Below, piece after piece: positions 8,333 to 16,710 of a DNA stretch of 64,000 bases. Each line of letters opens with the position of its first letter. Positions within the stretch are counted from its first letter, which is position 1. Origin of the DNA: Actinomycetospora sp. NBRC 106375 (GTDB taxonomy: Bacteria; Actinomycetota; Actinomycetes; Mycobacteriales; Pseudonocardiaceae); NCBI RefSeq assembly GCF_030269665.1, contig NZ_BSTS01000021.1, positions 37,617 through 101,616 of the forward strand, given 5' to 3'. The notes under the pieces are model-generated. The model was not told the origin of the DNA and did no database searches. It saw only the letters and a program-made list of their open reading frames with translations. A program made the translations under genes and the position numbers.

Positions 8333-8547
8333 GCCTCGTCTCGTCGTACAGGTGGCGGGTCGCCACTGGCGCCAGTGTGCCTCACGGTGGTCGTCGCGCC
8401 AGGCGCGACCGGTCGTTTCCCCGCGGCACACGGGTGGGGACCACGCTTCTCGAACCCCCGTCGGCGCCGCGTGGGAGGCCCGATCGGTGCTGGACATCGG
8501 GCCGTTCGGGCGCCTCCCGGCACGGTAGCGACGGGGTGTCGGCGGGC

Positions 8548-9450
8548 TCACACCGGCCAGACGCCGTCGGCCGGCCGCTCGGGCGGACGCCCGACCAGCT
8601 CACCCAGTCGGCCCTGCCGCCGCGCCCCGACGATACGCAGCGCCGGTGTGCGGCCGTGCCGGACGAGCCGCGCGCCGAGCCCCAGATGGCGACTCGCTGT
8701 GAGCAAGCGGTCGTCGAGCGTGCGCGCCTCGGGGTCGAGGCCGAGCGTGTAGCCCCGCCCCGCGTGCGCTCCCGCGGCGAGCACCCAGAGCCGCAACCGT
8801 GGTCCGTCCAGCTCGAACCCCGACGGCACCGTCTTCATTCCGGCCCCGCCCGTCCACGCCCGCGCCAGGTCCGCGAGATCGGTGCGGAAGGCCGTGCTGA
8901 CCCGGTGCCGCCCGTCCTCGGCGCGCCCCACCTCCGCCGGCACCCCCCGCGCCCGCAGCGCGCAACACACGGCCTCCGCCCGCCACCGGCTGACCGGGTC
9001 CTCGGGGTGGGATGTGCACACGGCTGTGCGAGCAATGCGGCTTTCCTGGCGTCCCACGCCAGGATCGCCACACGCTCGCTCGCGCGACACGCCGTCCTGA
9101 CGGTGCGCGCCGAGCCGGGCCGCGATCTCGTCGGGGTCGAGGTCGAGGAACGCGAGCTCCTCGGGATCGAGCGCGGGCGCGTCGTCGACCGGGGTCTCGT
9201 CCATCTCGGGGCCCTCGAGGTCCGCGACGCCGTCGTCCGCGCCGTCGACGCCGTCGCCCTCCGACCCCTCCTCCGGCTCCTGCTCCGGCTCGTCCTCCGG
9301 CTCGGGCGGCGGCGGGCCCAGCACGATCGTCAGACGCGCCGCGCGGCCGCGGCCGAACAGTTCCGCGCGCCCGGGCCCGCAGAGCAGGCCCTCGAGGTCG
9401 CCCAGGCCGCGCGGACGGGCGTCCGCCGACCAGAACGACAGCTGCCCCAC
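8548..9450 (-). CDS. Conserved actinobacterial protein of unknown function, with a repeat present inside the gene
   Basis: A 300-residue protein equivalent by position to Rv3647c. The N-terminus (MGQLSFWSADARPRGLGDLE) and C-terminal half (SGFELDGPRLRLWVLAAG; PALRIVGARRQGRLGELV) match a conserved actinobacterial family found beside topA. An acidic linker (PEPEDEPEQEPEE) follows the first domain. Residues roughly 120-145 are encoded by copy A of a 70-bp palindromic repeat, which the frame reads through as GDPGVGRQESRIART. GTG 9450 is the start; a near-perfect SOS box lies 13 bp upstream. The function is unknown; the box and the topA neighbourhood hint at a DNA-damage link (inference). Confidence 0.8.
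   Translation of the reverse strand: MGQLSFWSADARPRGLGDLEGLLCGPGRAELFGRGRAARLTIVLGPPPPEPEDEPEQEPEEGSEGDGVDGADDGVADLEGPEMDETPVDDAPALDPEELAFLDLDPDEIAARLGAHRQDGVSRERACGDPGVGRQESRIARTAVCTSHPEDPVSRWRAEAVCCALRARGVPAEVGRAEDGRHRVSTAFRTDLADLARAWTGGAGMKTVPSGFELDGPRLRLWVLAAGAHAGRGYTLGLDPEARTLDDRLLTASRHLGLGARLVRHGRTPALRIVGARRQGRLGELVGRPPERPADGVWPV
9025..9094 (+). repeat. 70-bp palindromic dispersed repeat, copy A (inside a gene)
   Basis: This segment matches the reverse complement of 26715-26784 at about 59 of 70 positions. Its core is TCCTGGCGT, CCC, ACGCCAGGA, a 9-bp stem with a 3-base loop, flanked by GAGCAATGCGG on one side and TCGCCACA on the other. It lies within the coding frame of the 8548-9450 gene. 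Confidence 0.8.
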
Positions 9451-9462
9451 ACCCGCGGAGCC

Positions 9463-9478
9463 TAGAACATGCGTTCGA
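9463..9478. promoter_or_regulatory. LexA/SOS-type box upstream of the 8548-9450 gene
   Basis: TAGAAC-ATGC-GTTCGA matches the actinobacterial LexA consensus TCGAAC-N4-GTTCGA at 11 of 12 defined positions. It is centred about 20 bp before the GTG start at 9450, where LexA would block transcription. Confidence 0.55.
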
Positions 9479-9503
9479 ACAGACGAGGGACCCGACACGG
9501 GTC

Positions 9504-10358
9504 TCAGACGGTCTGCAGGCCCACCACGCGCAGGAGGTCGAGCAGCTCGGCGTCGCGCGACCCGGGCACCGCGGAGTACACGACGAGGCGCTGATCGTCG
9601 CCGGGGACCTCGAGCGAGTCGCAGTCGAGGGTGAGACGCCCGATCCCGGGGACCTCGAAGGTCTTGCGGTCGACGCGGCGGTCCTCCACGGGCCGCTGCG
9701 CCCACAGCTCGGCGAAGATCGGGCTGGTCCGGTTCAGCTCGTCGACCATCGCCCGCAGCACCGCGTCGTCGGGGTAGCGGCCCAGCGCGGCCCGCGCCCG
9801 CGCGACGGCCGCGCGATCGAGACCCTCGCGGCTGCCGTCCTCCTCGACGACGAGCGCGTGGCCCTCGCGCCCGCGGGGCCCGAGGCGCATCCACAGGAGG
9901 TTGCGCTGGTCCCGCGGGAGGGCCGAGAGGTCGCCGAACAACGCGTCCAGCAGCGGGTTCCAGGCCAGCAGCGTGCTGCGGGCGTCGACCAGCATCGCCG
10001 GCAGGTCGTGCATGCGGTCGAGCAGGCGCAGCACGCTCGGGCGCACGAGGTCGACGACCTGTCCGGACCCCGGCGCCTCGACGCCGGCGAGGTCGAAGAG
10101 GTGGCGGGTCTCGGGGGTCGAGAGGCGCAGGGCGCGGGCGAGCGCGCCGAGCACCGACGAGGACGGGTGCGGCCCGCGGCCCTGCTCGAGGCGCACGACG
10201 TAGTCGACCGACACCCCGGCCAGCGCCGCGACCTCCTCGCGCCGCAACCCCGGCGTGCGCCGGCGCGGCCCGGCGGGCAGGCCGGCGTCGGCGGGGGTCA
10301 CGCGCTCGCGCCACTGCCGCAGCGCGGCCGCCAGCTCGGCGCTGTCACCGCGGCTCAT
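9504..10358 (-). CDS. XRE-family regulator with MmyB-like ligand-binding domain
   Basis: A 284-residue regulator. Residues about 30-90 are a helix-turn-helix: RRTPGLRREEVAALAGVSVD then YVVRLEQGRGPHPSSSVLGA. Residues about 110-270 match the MmyB-like receptor domain (NPLLDALFGDLS and WMRLGPRGREGHALV stretches), which is thought to bind a small hydrophobic ligand. Such genes are commonly divergent from a short-chain dehydrogenase, as here, and probably repress it. ATG 10358 is preceded by a CTGGAG ribosome-binding site. Confidence 0.9.
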   Translation of the reverse strand: MSRGDSAELAAALRQWRERVTPADAGLPAGPRRRTPGLRREEVAALAGVSVDYVVRLEQGRGPHPSSSVLGALARALRLSTPETRHLFDLAGVEAPGSGQVVDLVRPSVLRLLDRMHDLPAMLVDARSTLLAWNPLLDALFGDLSALPRDQRNLLWMRLGPRGREGHALVVEEDGSREGLDRAAVARARAALGRYPDDAVLRAMVDELNRTSPIFAELWAQRPVEDRRVDRKTFEVPGIGRLTLDCDSLEVPGDDQRLVVYSAVPGSRDAELLDLLRVVGLQTV

Positions 10359-10458
10359 GGCTCCAGGATGCCCCGCTCCCGCTCGCCCAGCCTGGTACCG
10401 CGGGTCCCCGGGTGCGAGGTCCCTGGCCGACGATCACCGCCCGGCGCATCGTGGGTCC

Positions 10459-11157
10459 ATGAGCACAGCACTGATCACCGGAGCCTCCCGCGGGCTGGGG
10501 CTCGAGGCCGCCCGCCGGCTGGCGGAGCAGGGCTGGACGGTCCTCGCCGGCGCCCGCGAGCCCGCCCCGCTCGCCGCGGAACTCGCCGACTCCGGCCTCG
10601 ACATCCGCCCGCTCACCCTCGACGTCACCGATGGCGCGTCGGTCGCCGCGGCGGCCAAGGAGGTGCAGGACGCCGTCGGGGCGATCGACGTCCTCGTGAA
10701 CAACGCCGGCATCGCCGGGGCCGAGCGGGAGATCGCTCCGGCCGACACGACGGCCGAGGACCTGCGCGCCGTCTTCGAGACGAACGTGTTCGGGGTCGTG
10801 CGCGTCACCCACGCGTTCCTGCCGCTGCTGCAGCGGGGCGAGCACCCGCGGCTGGTGATGGTGTCGTCGAGCCTCGGCTCGCTGACCGACATGCACGCCG
10901 GGCGGTGGGAGCGCTACCCCCACCTCGCCTACCCGTCGTCGAAGGCGGCGCTGAACATGATCTCGGTGCTGTACGCGAAGACGCTCGCCGACGTCGTCGT
11001 CACCGTCGTGAACCCGGGATGGACCGCGACGAACCTCAACGCCTTCGCGGGCTCCCAGACCCTCACCGAGGGCACCGACGCCATCGTCGCGGCCGTCAAC
11101 GACACCGAGGGCGGCACGGGGCGCTTCCTCGACCGCAACGGCGAGCTCCCGTGGTGA
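10459..11157 (+). CDS. SDR family NAD(P)-dependent oxidoreductase
   Basis: A 232-residue classical short-chain dehydrogenase. TGASRGLGLEAARRLA (residues 7-22) is the cofactor loop; LVNNAG is the structural motif; catalytic Ser lies in VMVSSSLGSL, and YPSSKAALN gives the Tyr-xxx-Lys pair. AREP after the second strand, with Arg, suggests NADP(H) preference. The substrate is unknown. It is divergent from the MmyB-like regulator and followed by a strong terminator. Confidence 0.92.
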   Translation: MSTALITGASRGLGLEAARRLAEQGWTVLAGAREPAPLAAELADSGLDIRPLTLDVTDGASVAAAAKEVQDAVGAIDVLVNNAGIAGAEREIAPADTTAEDLRAVFETNVFGVVRVTHAFLPLLQRGEHPRLVMVSSSLGSLTDMHAGRWERYPHLAYPSSKAALNMISVLYAKTLADVVVTVVNPGWTATNLNAFAGSQTLTEGTDAIVAAVNDTEGGTGRFLDRNGELPW

Positions 11158-11174
11158 GCCACCCCTGAGACGCG

Positions 11175-11210
11175 CGAAGGGCCCCTCCGGTCGATCGGAA
11201 GGGCCCTTCG
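11175..11210. terminator. Bidirectional hairpin terminator
   Basis: CGAAGGGCCC (11175-11184) pairs with GGGCCCTTCG (11201-11210), with a further inner TCCG/CGGA pairing. It sits between the convergent SDR and hppA stop codons and serves both. Confidence 0.85.
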
Positions 11211-11226
11211 CCGTCGTACGTGCCCG

Positions 11227-13545
11227 TCAGGCCTGGGCGGCCGCCGGGGCGTCCTGGTTGGAGTCTGCGATCGCGGTCGAGCGGCGCTTCGACACGTAGA
11301 TCGCGACGATGATGCCGATCAGCGCGACCACGGCGATGACGATGCGGACCGCCGGGTTGGCGTCCACACCGACCGACAGGGCCACAACGGCCGGGGCGAT
11401 CAGCACCGAGACCAGGTTCATGACCTTGATCAGCGGGTTGATCGACGGGCCGGCGGTGTCCTTGAACGGGTCACCGACGGTGTCGCCGATGATCGTCGCC
11501 TCGTGGGCGTCGGAGCCCTTGCCGCCGTGGTTGCCGTCCTCGACGAGCTTCTTGGCGTTGTCCCAGGCGCCGCCCGAGTTGGCCAGGAAGATCGCCATCA
11601 GGGTGCCGGCGGCGATGGCGCCGGCGAGGTAGCCCGCGAGGGGCCCGACACCGAGACCGAAGCCGACCGTGATCGGGGCGAGGATCGCCAGCAGGCCCGG
11701 CGTCGCGAGCTCGCGCAGCGCGTCGCGGGTGCAGAGGTCGACGACCTTGCCGTACTCCGGCCGCCCGACACCGTCGCCGCCGCGGTACTCCATGATCCCG
11801 GGGATCGAGGCGAACTGGCGCCGCACCTCGAACACCACCGCGCCGGCTGCGCGGGACACGGCGTTGACCGCGAGGCCCGCGAACAGGAAGACGACCGCCG
11901 CACCGATGACCACGCCGACCAGCAGGTTCGGGGCGGTCACGTTGTAGATGTCGCCGATCGTCTGGCCCGCCTCGCGGTAGGCCAGGGTGATCGCGTCGTT
12001 GTACGAGCCGAACAGCGCCGTGGCGGCGAGGACGGCCGTGGCGATCGCGATGCCCTTGGTGATCGCCTTCGTGGTGTTCCCGACGGCGTCGAGCTCGGTG
12101 AGGATGTCCGCGCCGGCGCCCTCGACGTCGCCGGACATCTCGGCGATGCCCTGCGCGTTGTCCGAGACCGGGCCGAAGGTGTCCATGGCCACGATGACGC
12201 CGACCGTGGTCAGCAGGCCGGTGCCGGCGAGGGCCACGGCGAACAGCGCGACGAACACGGAGCCGGACAGCAGGAACGCGCCGTAGACGGCCGCGCCGAT
12301 GACGATCGCGGTGTAGACGGCGGACTCGAAGCCGACCGAGATGCCGGCGAGGATGACCGTCGCGGCACCGGTGAGCGAGCTGGTGCCGACGTCCTTGACG
12401 GGCTTGTCCTCGGTGCCGGTGTAGTAGCCGGTCAGCGACAGGATGACGATCGCGAGGACGATGCCGATGATCACGGCGACGAACGCGATGATCTGCGGGT
12501 TGCCGGCGGCGGCGAGGTCGCCGATGCGCGCGGCGTCGACGCCGGGCAGCTCGGCGAAGCTCGACGGCAGGTAGGTGAACGCCGCGATCGAGCACAGGAT
12601 GATCGAGATGACCGCGGACACGTAGAAGCTGCGGTTGATGGCCCGCAGCGCGTTCTCGCCCTCGCGGGTCCGCGTGATGAACACGCCGACGATCGCGGTG
12701 AGGACACCGATCGCCGGGATGATCAGCGGGTAGGTCAGACCGAGGGTGCCGAACGCCACCGAGCCCAGGATCAGCGCGGCGACCAGGGTCACGGCGTAGG
12801 ACTCGAACAGGTCCGCGGCCATTCCGGCGCAGTCACCGACGTTGTCGCCCACGTTGTCCGCGATGGTCGCGGCGTTGCGGGGGTCGTCCTCGGGGATGTT
12901 CTGCTCGACCTTGCCGACGAGGTCGGCGCCGACGTCCGCGGCCTTGGTGAAGATGCCACCGCCGACACGCATGAACATGGCGAGCAGGGCGGCGCCGAGG
13001 CCGAAGCCCTCGAGGACGCGCGGGGCCTCCTCGACGAAGATCAGCACGACGATCGCGGCACCGAAGAGGCCGAGGCCGACGGTGGCCATGCCGACCACGC
13101 CGCCGGTGCGGAACGCGATCCTCGCGCCCTTGTCGCGCCCGCCCGGCTCGTTGGCCGCCGCGGCGACGCGGATGTTCGCCTTCGTCGCGAGGTTCATCCC
13201 CAGCGCGCCGATGGCCATCGAGAACAGCGCGCCCACCACGAAGGCCACCGAGCGGCCGATGAGCTCGCCCGTGCTCGACGCGGGCAGGGCGAACAGCACC
13301 AGGAAGACCACGACGATGAACGGCGCGAGCGTCTTGAACTGGCGGGTGAGGAACGCGTTCGCGCCCTCCTGCACCGCGCGGCCGATGTCACGCATGCCCT
13401 GCGTGCCCTCGTCGGCGGCGAGCACCTGCTTGCGCAGCACGAAGCCGATGGCGAGCGCGATGACGGCCACGACTGCCACCACGACCACCACGATGTTGTC
13501 GCCGGCGGAGAACGAGATCCCCGCGGCGAGGACGGACGCTTGCAT
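11227..13545 (-). CDS. hppA: Proton-translocating membrane pyrophosphatase (K+-independent type)
   Basis: A 772-residue, roughly 16-helix integral membrane pump that couples pyrophosphate hydrolysis to H+ export. The pyrophosphate/Mg site is seen in DVGADLVGKVEQNIPEDDPR and ADNVGDNVGDCAGM, and again in DTVGDPFKDTAGPS near the C-terminus. GNTTKAITKG has Lys at the position that distinguishes K+-independent from K+-dependent enzymes (Ala there). The start ATG 13545 follows GGGAGG at good spacing. The gene stands alone, divergent from the helicase gene. It probably recycles pyrophosphate and energises the membrane under energy stress. Confidence 0.96.
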   Translation of the reverse strand: MQASVLAAGISFSAGDNIVVVVVAVVAVIALAIGFVLRKQVLAADEGTQGMRDIGRAVQEGANAFLTRQFKTLAPFIVVVFLVLFALPASSTGELIGRSVAFVVGALFSMAIGALGMNLATKANIRVAAAANEPGGRDKGARIAFRTGGVVGMATVGLGLFGAAIVVLIFVEEAPRVLEGFGLGAALLAMFMRVGGGIFTKAADVGADLVGKVEQNIPEDDPRNAATIADNVGDNVGDCAGMAADLFESYAVTLVAALILGSVAFGTLGLTYPLIIPAIGVLTAIVGVFITRTREGENALRAINRSFYVSAVISIILCSIAAFTYLPSSFAELPGVDAARIGDLAAAGNPQIIAFVAVIIGIVLAIVILSLTGYYTGTEDKPVKDVGTSSLTGAATVILAGISVGFESAVYTAIVIGAAVYGAFLLSGSVFVALFAVALAGTGLLTTVGVIVAMDTFGPVSDNAQGIAEMSGDVEGAGADILTELDAVGNTTKAITKGIAIATAVLAATALFGSYNDAITLAYREAGQTIGDIYNVTAPNLLVGVVIGAAVVFLFAGLAVNAVSRAAGAVVFEVRRQFASIPGIMEYRGGDGVGRPEYGKVVDLCTRDALRELATPGLLAILAPITVGFGLGVGPLAGYLAGAIAAGTLMAIFLANSGGAWDNAKKLVEDGNHGGKGSDAHEATIIGDTVGDPFKDTAGPSINPLIKVMNLVSVLIAPAVVALSVGVDANPAVRIVIAVVALIGIIVAIYVSKRRSTAIADSNQDAPAAAQA

Positions 13546-13753
13546 CCAGCCTCCCGGTTGGCACATCTGCTCGACGCGCCCGGCCCGGCCTCGCGGCGAC
13601 CTCGGCGCGTGATGAATCAGCCACCGCCCCGACACGCCGGGTGGTGGACAGGTGCCGCAGTGTAGGAGGTGGGAGTCACCCGGTCGCACGGCAGTTCCCC
13701 CGAGCGCTGTGAGGTGTACGTCTTTCTCGAACGAGAGTGCTAGGGGAGGGCCT

Positions 13754-16138
13754 GTGTCAGGGTCGGCGCGCGTGGGGGCCGAACGCGATCTACGGTCGCG
13801 CGAGGAGGCGCTCGAGACCGTCCTCGAGGGCCGGACGCGGGGCGCTGTCCTGCTGCGGCGGGTGCTCGCGGGCACGCCCGACGGCGAGAGTCCCCTGACC
13901 CACGCCGAGATCGTCCCCGCGCGGGAGGGCACCACCGAGGGCTGGCCGGACTGGGTGCCCGAGACGGTGCGCGCCCCGTTCCTCGCCCGCGGCATCGACC
14001 GCCCGTGGAGCCACCAGGCCGCGGCCGCAGACCGCGCGGCGGCCGGCGAGCACGTCGTCGTCTCCACCGGCACCGCGTCCGGGAAGTCGCTGGCCTACCA
14101 GCTGCCGGTGCTCACCGAGCTGCACACCGACCCGCGTGCGACCGCCCTGTACCTCTCGCCGACCAAGGCGCTGGGCGCCGACCAGCTCCGGACCGTGCTC
14201 GACCTCGGCGTCGACGGGGTGCGCGCGGCGTCCTACGACGGGGACACCCCGATCCCCGAGCGCGACTGGGTCCGCCAGCACGCCAACTGGGTGTTCACCA
14301 ACCCGGACATGCTCCACCGCGGCGTCCTGCCCCGGCACGGGCGCTGGACGACGTTCCTGCGCCGGTTGCGCTACGTCGTGGTCGACGAGTGCCACACCTA
14401 CCGCGGCCTGTTCGGCTCCCACGTCGCGCTGCTGCTGCGACGCCTGCGCCGGGTGTGCGCGCGCTACGGGGCGCACCCGACGTTCGTCCTCGCGTCCGCC
14501 ACGGTGTCCGAGCCCGCGGCCTCCGCGTCGGTGCTGACCGGGCTCGACGTGTCCGAGGTCACCGACGACGGCTCGCCGCGCGGCGCCCGGGCCGTCGCCC
14601 TGTGGGAGCCGCCGCTGCTGGAGGAGGTCACCGGGGAGAACGGTGCCCCGGTGCGGCGCTCGGCGGGCGCGGAGACCTCCCGGATGCTCGCCGACCTGGT
14701 GCTCGAGGGCGCGCGGTCGCTCGCCTTCGTCCGGTCGCGGCGCGGGGCGGAGCTCACCGCGCTGGGCGCGCGCCGGGTGCTCTCGGAGATCGACGCCGAG
14801 CTGGCGACGCAGGTCGCGGCCTATCGCGCCGGCTACCTGCCCGAGGAGCGCCGCGAGCTGGAGCAGGCCCTGCTGTCGGGGTCGCTGCGCGGCGTGGCGA
14901 CGACGAACGCGCTCGAGCTCGGGGTGGACATCGTCGGGCTGGACGCCGTCGTCGTGGCCGGCTTCCCGGGCACGCGGGCGTCGTTCTGGCAGCAGGCCGG
15001 GCGCGCCGGGCGGTCGGGTGACGACGCGCTGGTGGTGCTCGTCGCCCGGGACGACCCGCTGGACACCTATCTCGTGCACCACCCCGAGGCGATGCTCGGC
15101 GCGCCCCTCGAACGCTGCGTGCTCGACCCCACGAACCCGTACGTCCTGGCGCCGCACCTGGCGTGCGCGGCGTCGGAGATCCCGTTGACCCGGGAGGACA
15201 TCGCCGCGCTCGGGGGCGACGCCGCGCTGTCGGTGGTCGACGACCTCGTGGCCGAGGGACTGCTGCGGCGCCGCCGGGGCGGGTGGTTCTGGTCGCACCC
15301 GACCGATCGCCCGCACGCCGGCGTCGACATCCGCGGCAGCGGCGGCGAGCAGGTGGTGCTCGTGGAGTCGGAGACCGGGCGGATGCTCGGCACCGTCGAC
15401 CCCGGCGCGGCCCCGGCGACCGTCCACCCCGGCGCCGTCCACCTGCACCAGGGCGAGAGCTACGTCGTCGACACCCTCGACCTCGACGAGGGCCTGGCCC
15501 ACGTGCACGCCGAGGACCCCGAGTGGACCACCCAGGCGCGCACGGTGATCGACATCTCGGTCGAGGAGACGGAGCGGTGCGCGGCGTACGGCGACCTGCA
15601 GGTCTGCCTGGGGTCGGTGGAGGTCACCGAGCAGGTGGTCGGCTACCTGCGGAAACTCCCCTCGGGGCGGGTGCTCGACTCGACGCCGCTCGACATGCCC
15701 GCGCGGAGCCTGCAGACCCGCGCGATCTGGTACACGCTCACGGAGCCGGCCCTGCTGGCGGCGGGGCTGGCGCCGGCGCGGTGGCCGGGCGCCCTGCACG
15801 CGGCCGAGCACGCGGCGATCGGGCTGCTCCCGCTCGTCGCGACCTGCGACCGGTGGGACATCGGCGGCGTCTCGACGGCCCTCCACCCGGACACCGGGCA
15901 CCCGACGGTGTTCGTGCACGACGGCCACCCCGGCGGCGCGGGGTTCGCCGACCGGGCCCACGAGGCCCTGCGGGAGTGGCTCACCGCGACCCGCGCGGCC
16001 ATCGCCGACTGCGAGTGCCCGTCGGGCTGCCCGTCGTGTGTCCAATCGCCGAAGTGCGGCAACGGCAACGACCCGCTCGACAAGGCCGGCGCGATCCTCG
16101 TGCTCGACGCCGTGCTGGGGCGGTTGGCCGAGGGTTGA
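13754..16138 (+). CDS. DEAH/DECH-box helicase with C-terminal DUF1998 zinc-cysteine domain
   Basis: A 794-residue superfamily 2 helicase of the 'helicase/secretion neighbourhood' type, like Rv3649. Motif I is STGTASGKSLAYQLP, motif II VVDECHTYRG, motif III ASATVSEP, and motif VI QQAGRAGRSG. The C-terminal domain ends in CECPSGCPSCVQSPKCGNGN, a four-Cys cluster typical of Hrq1/YprA-type (MrfA) helicases, which act in DNA repair. GTG 13754 follows GGGGAGGG. A weak SOS-like box lies just before the ribosome-binding site. The stop codon is itself part of a 12-bp tandem repeat. Confidence 0.93.
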   Translation: MSGSARVGAERDLRSREEALETVLEGRTRGAVLLRRVLAGTPDGESPLTHAEIVPAREGTTEGWPDWVPETVRAPFLARGIDRPWSHQAAAADRAAAGEHVVVSTGTASGKSLAYQLPVLTELHTDPRATALYLSPTKALGADQLRTVLDLGVDGVRAASYDGDTPIPERDWVRQHANWVFTNPDMLHRGVLPRHGRWTTFLRRLRYVVVDECHTYRGLFGSHVALLLRRLRRVCARYGAHPTFVLASATVSEPAASASVLTGLDVSEVTDDGSPRGARAVALWEPPLLEEVTGENGAPVRRSAGAETSRMLADLVLEGARSLAFVRSRRGAELTALGARRVLSEIDAELATQVAAYRAGYLPEERRELEQALLSGSLRGVATTNALELGVDIVGLDAVVVAGFPGTRASFWQQAGRAGRSGDDALVVLVARDDPLDTYLVHHPEAMLGAPLERCVLDPTNPYVLAPHLACAASEIPLTREDIAALGGDAALSVVDDLVAEGLLRRRRGGWFWSHPTDRPHAGVDIRGSGGEQVVLVESETGRMLGTVDPGAAPATVHPGAVHLHQGESYVVDTLDLDEGLAHVHAEDPEWTTQARTVIDISVEETERCAAYGDLQVCLGSVEVTEQVVGYLRKLPSGRVLDSTPLDMPARSLQTRAIWYTLTEPALLAAGLAPARWPGALHAAEHAAIGLLPLVATCDRWDIGGVSTALHPDTGHPTVFVHDGHPGGAGFADRAHEALREWLTATRAAIADCECPSGCPSCVQSPKCGNGNDPLDKAGAILVLDAVLGRLAEG

Positions 16139-16179
16139 GCGGAGGGTTGAGCGGAGGGTTGAGCGGAGGGCTGAGCGGA
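16132..16179 (+). repeat. 12-bp tandem repeat over the helicase stop codon
   Basis: Four units of GGGTTGAGCGGA (the fourth has GGGCTGAGCGGA) begin inside the last codons of the helicase gene. Each unit carries a TGA in the helicase frame, so the stop codon is repeated four times. In another frame the array reads Gly-Leu-Ser-Gly repeats. Confidence 0.85.
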
Positions 16180-16208
16180 GGTCGACGGGCGCTGCGGCAC
16201 CTCGGGGT

Positions 16209-16263
16209 GGGAGCGAGGGCGTCCTTCGCTGCGTCCCACGCAGTCAGGGCGTCCCTCGCTCCC
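16209..16263. repeat. Nested inverted repeat
   Basis: GGGAGCGAGGG (16209-16219) pairs with CCCTCGCTCCC (16253-16263). Inside it CTGCGT-CCC-ACGCAG (16229-16243) forms a second stem. The direct repeat GGGCGTCC also occurs in both flanks. Confidence 0.7.
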
Positions 16264-16295
16264 GGTGGGCGCGGCGGTCACGAGCGCGCAATCGA

Positions 16296-16391
16296 GCGGC
16301 GGGGAGTCGGGCTGCGCCGAGCGGCGGGGAGTCGGGCTCCGCCGAGCGGCGGGGAGTCGGGCTCCGCCGAGCGGCGGGGTGGGCTCCGCCG
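16296..16391 (+). repeat. 25-bp tandem repeat, 3.8 copies
   Basis: Units start at 16296, 16321, 16346 and 16371; each begins GCGGCGGGGAGTCGGGCT and ends CGCCGA. The first unit differs from the second and third at one base; the fourth has an internal deletion. Confidence 0.85.
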
Positions 16392-16478
16392 CGGGTCGGG
16401 GGTTCGGGGTCCGTCCCGACCCGCGGCGAGGTCTGGAGCGCCGCAGGCCGGGGAGATCGTCGACCCGGCCTGCGGCGC
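16389..16478. terminator. Two adjacent perfect GC hairpins, possible terminators
   Basis: Stem 1 is CCGCGGGTCGGG (16389-16400) with CCCGACCCGCGG (16415-16426). Stem 2 is GCGCCGCAGGCCGGG (16438-16452) with its exact inverse (16464-16478) around an 11-base loop. There is no U-run. They lie between convergent genes, which fits bidirectional termination, but the structure could have another role. Confidence 0.5.
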
Positions 16479-16710
16479 CGTTCGGGGCGGCGGCGGGCGC
16501 GCGAATCGCTCGCGGGCGGCCCACCGCCGCGGGGGCCCTCCCCTGTGTCCCGGACCGACAGCCGGTCGCGACGGGTGCACCGGCGCGTCGGCTGGGGTGT
16601 CCGGGTGGGGCGGCGGGCGCGGCCTCCCGGTCGGGAGGCCTCGCTGGTCCGGCGTCGCCCCGAGGGGACCCGAAGTCTGGAGTTGTGGGGGTGTCGCGCG
16701 AGGCCTGCTG

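Larger units (their letters stand above)
16139..16710. other. Repeat- and hairpin-rich intergenic region of 572 bp
   Basis: No convincing gene is seen; frames across it are low-complexity translations of the repeats. The region holds, in order, the 12-bp tandem array, a nested inverted repeat, a 25-bp tandem array, two perfect GC stems and a 20-bp near-palindrome at 16621-16640 (GGCCTCCCG-GT-CGGGAGGCC). It lies at the convergent junction of the helicase and Prim-Pol genes, so it may act in termination or be a site of repeat expansion. Confidence 0.7.

Noticed and set aside
8393..8409. GTCGCGCC-A-GGCGCGAC palindrome upstream of topA
   Set aside because: It is a perfect dyad with a one-base loop in a 215-bp gap, but no known regulator matches and GC-rich dyads of this length arise by chance here.
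5315..8752. Open frame of 1,145 codons on the plus strand opposite topA
   Set aside because: It is a GC-rich antisense shadow: low-complexity Arg/Val/Leu translation, no motif, while the minus strand is an intact topA.
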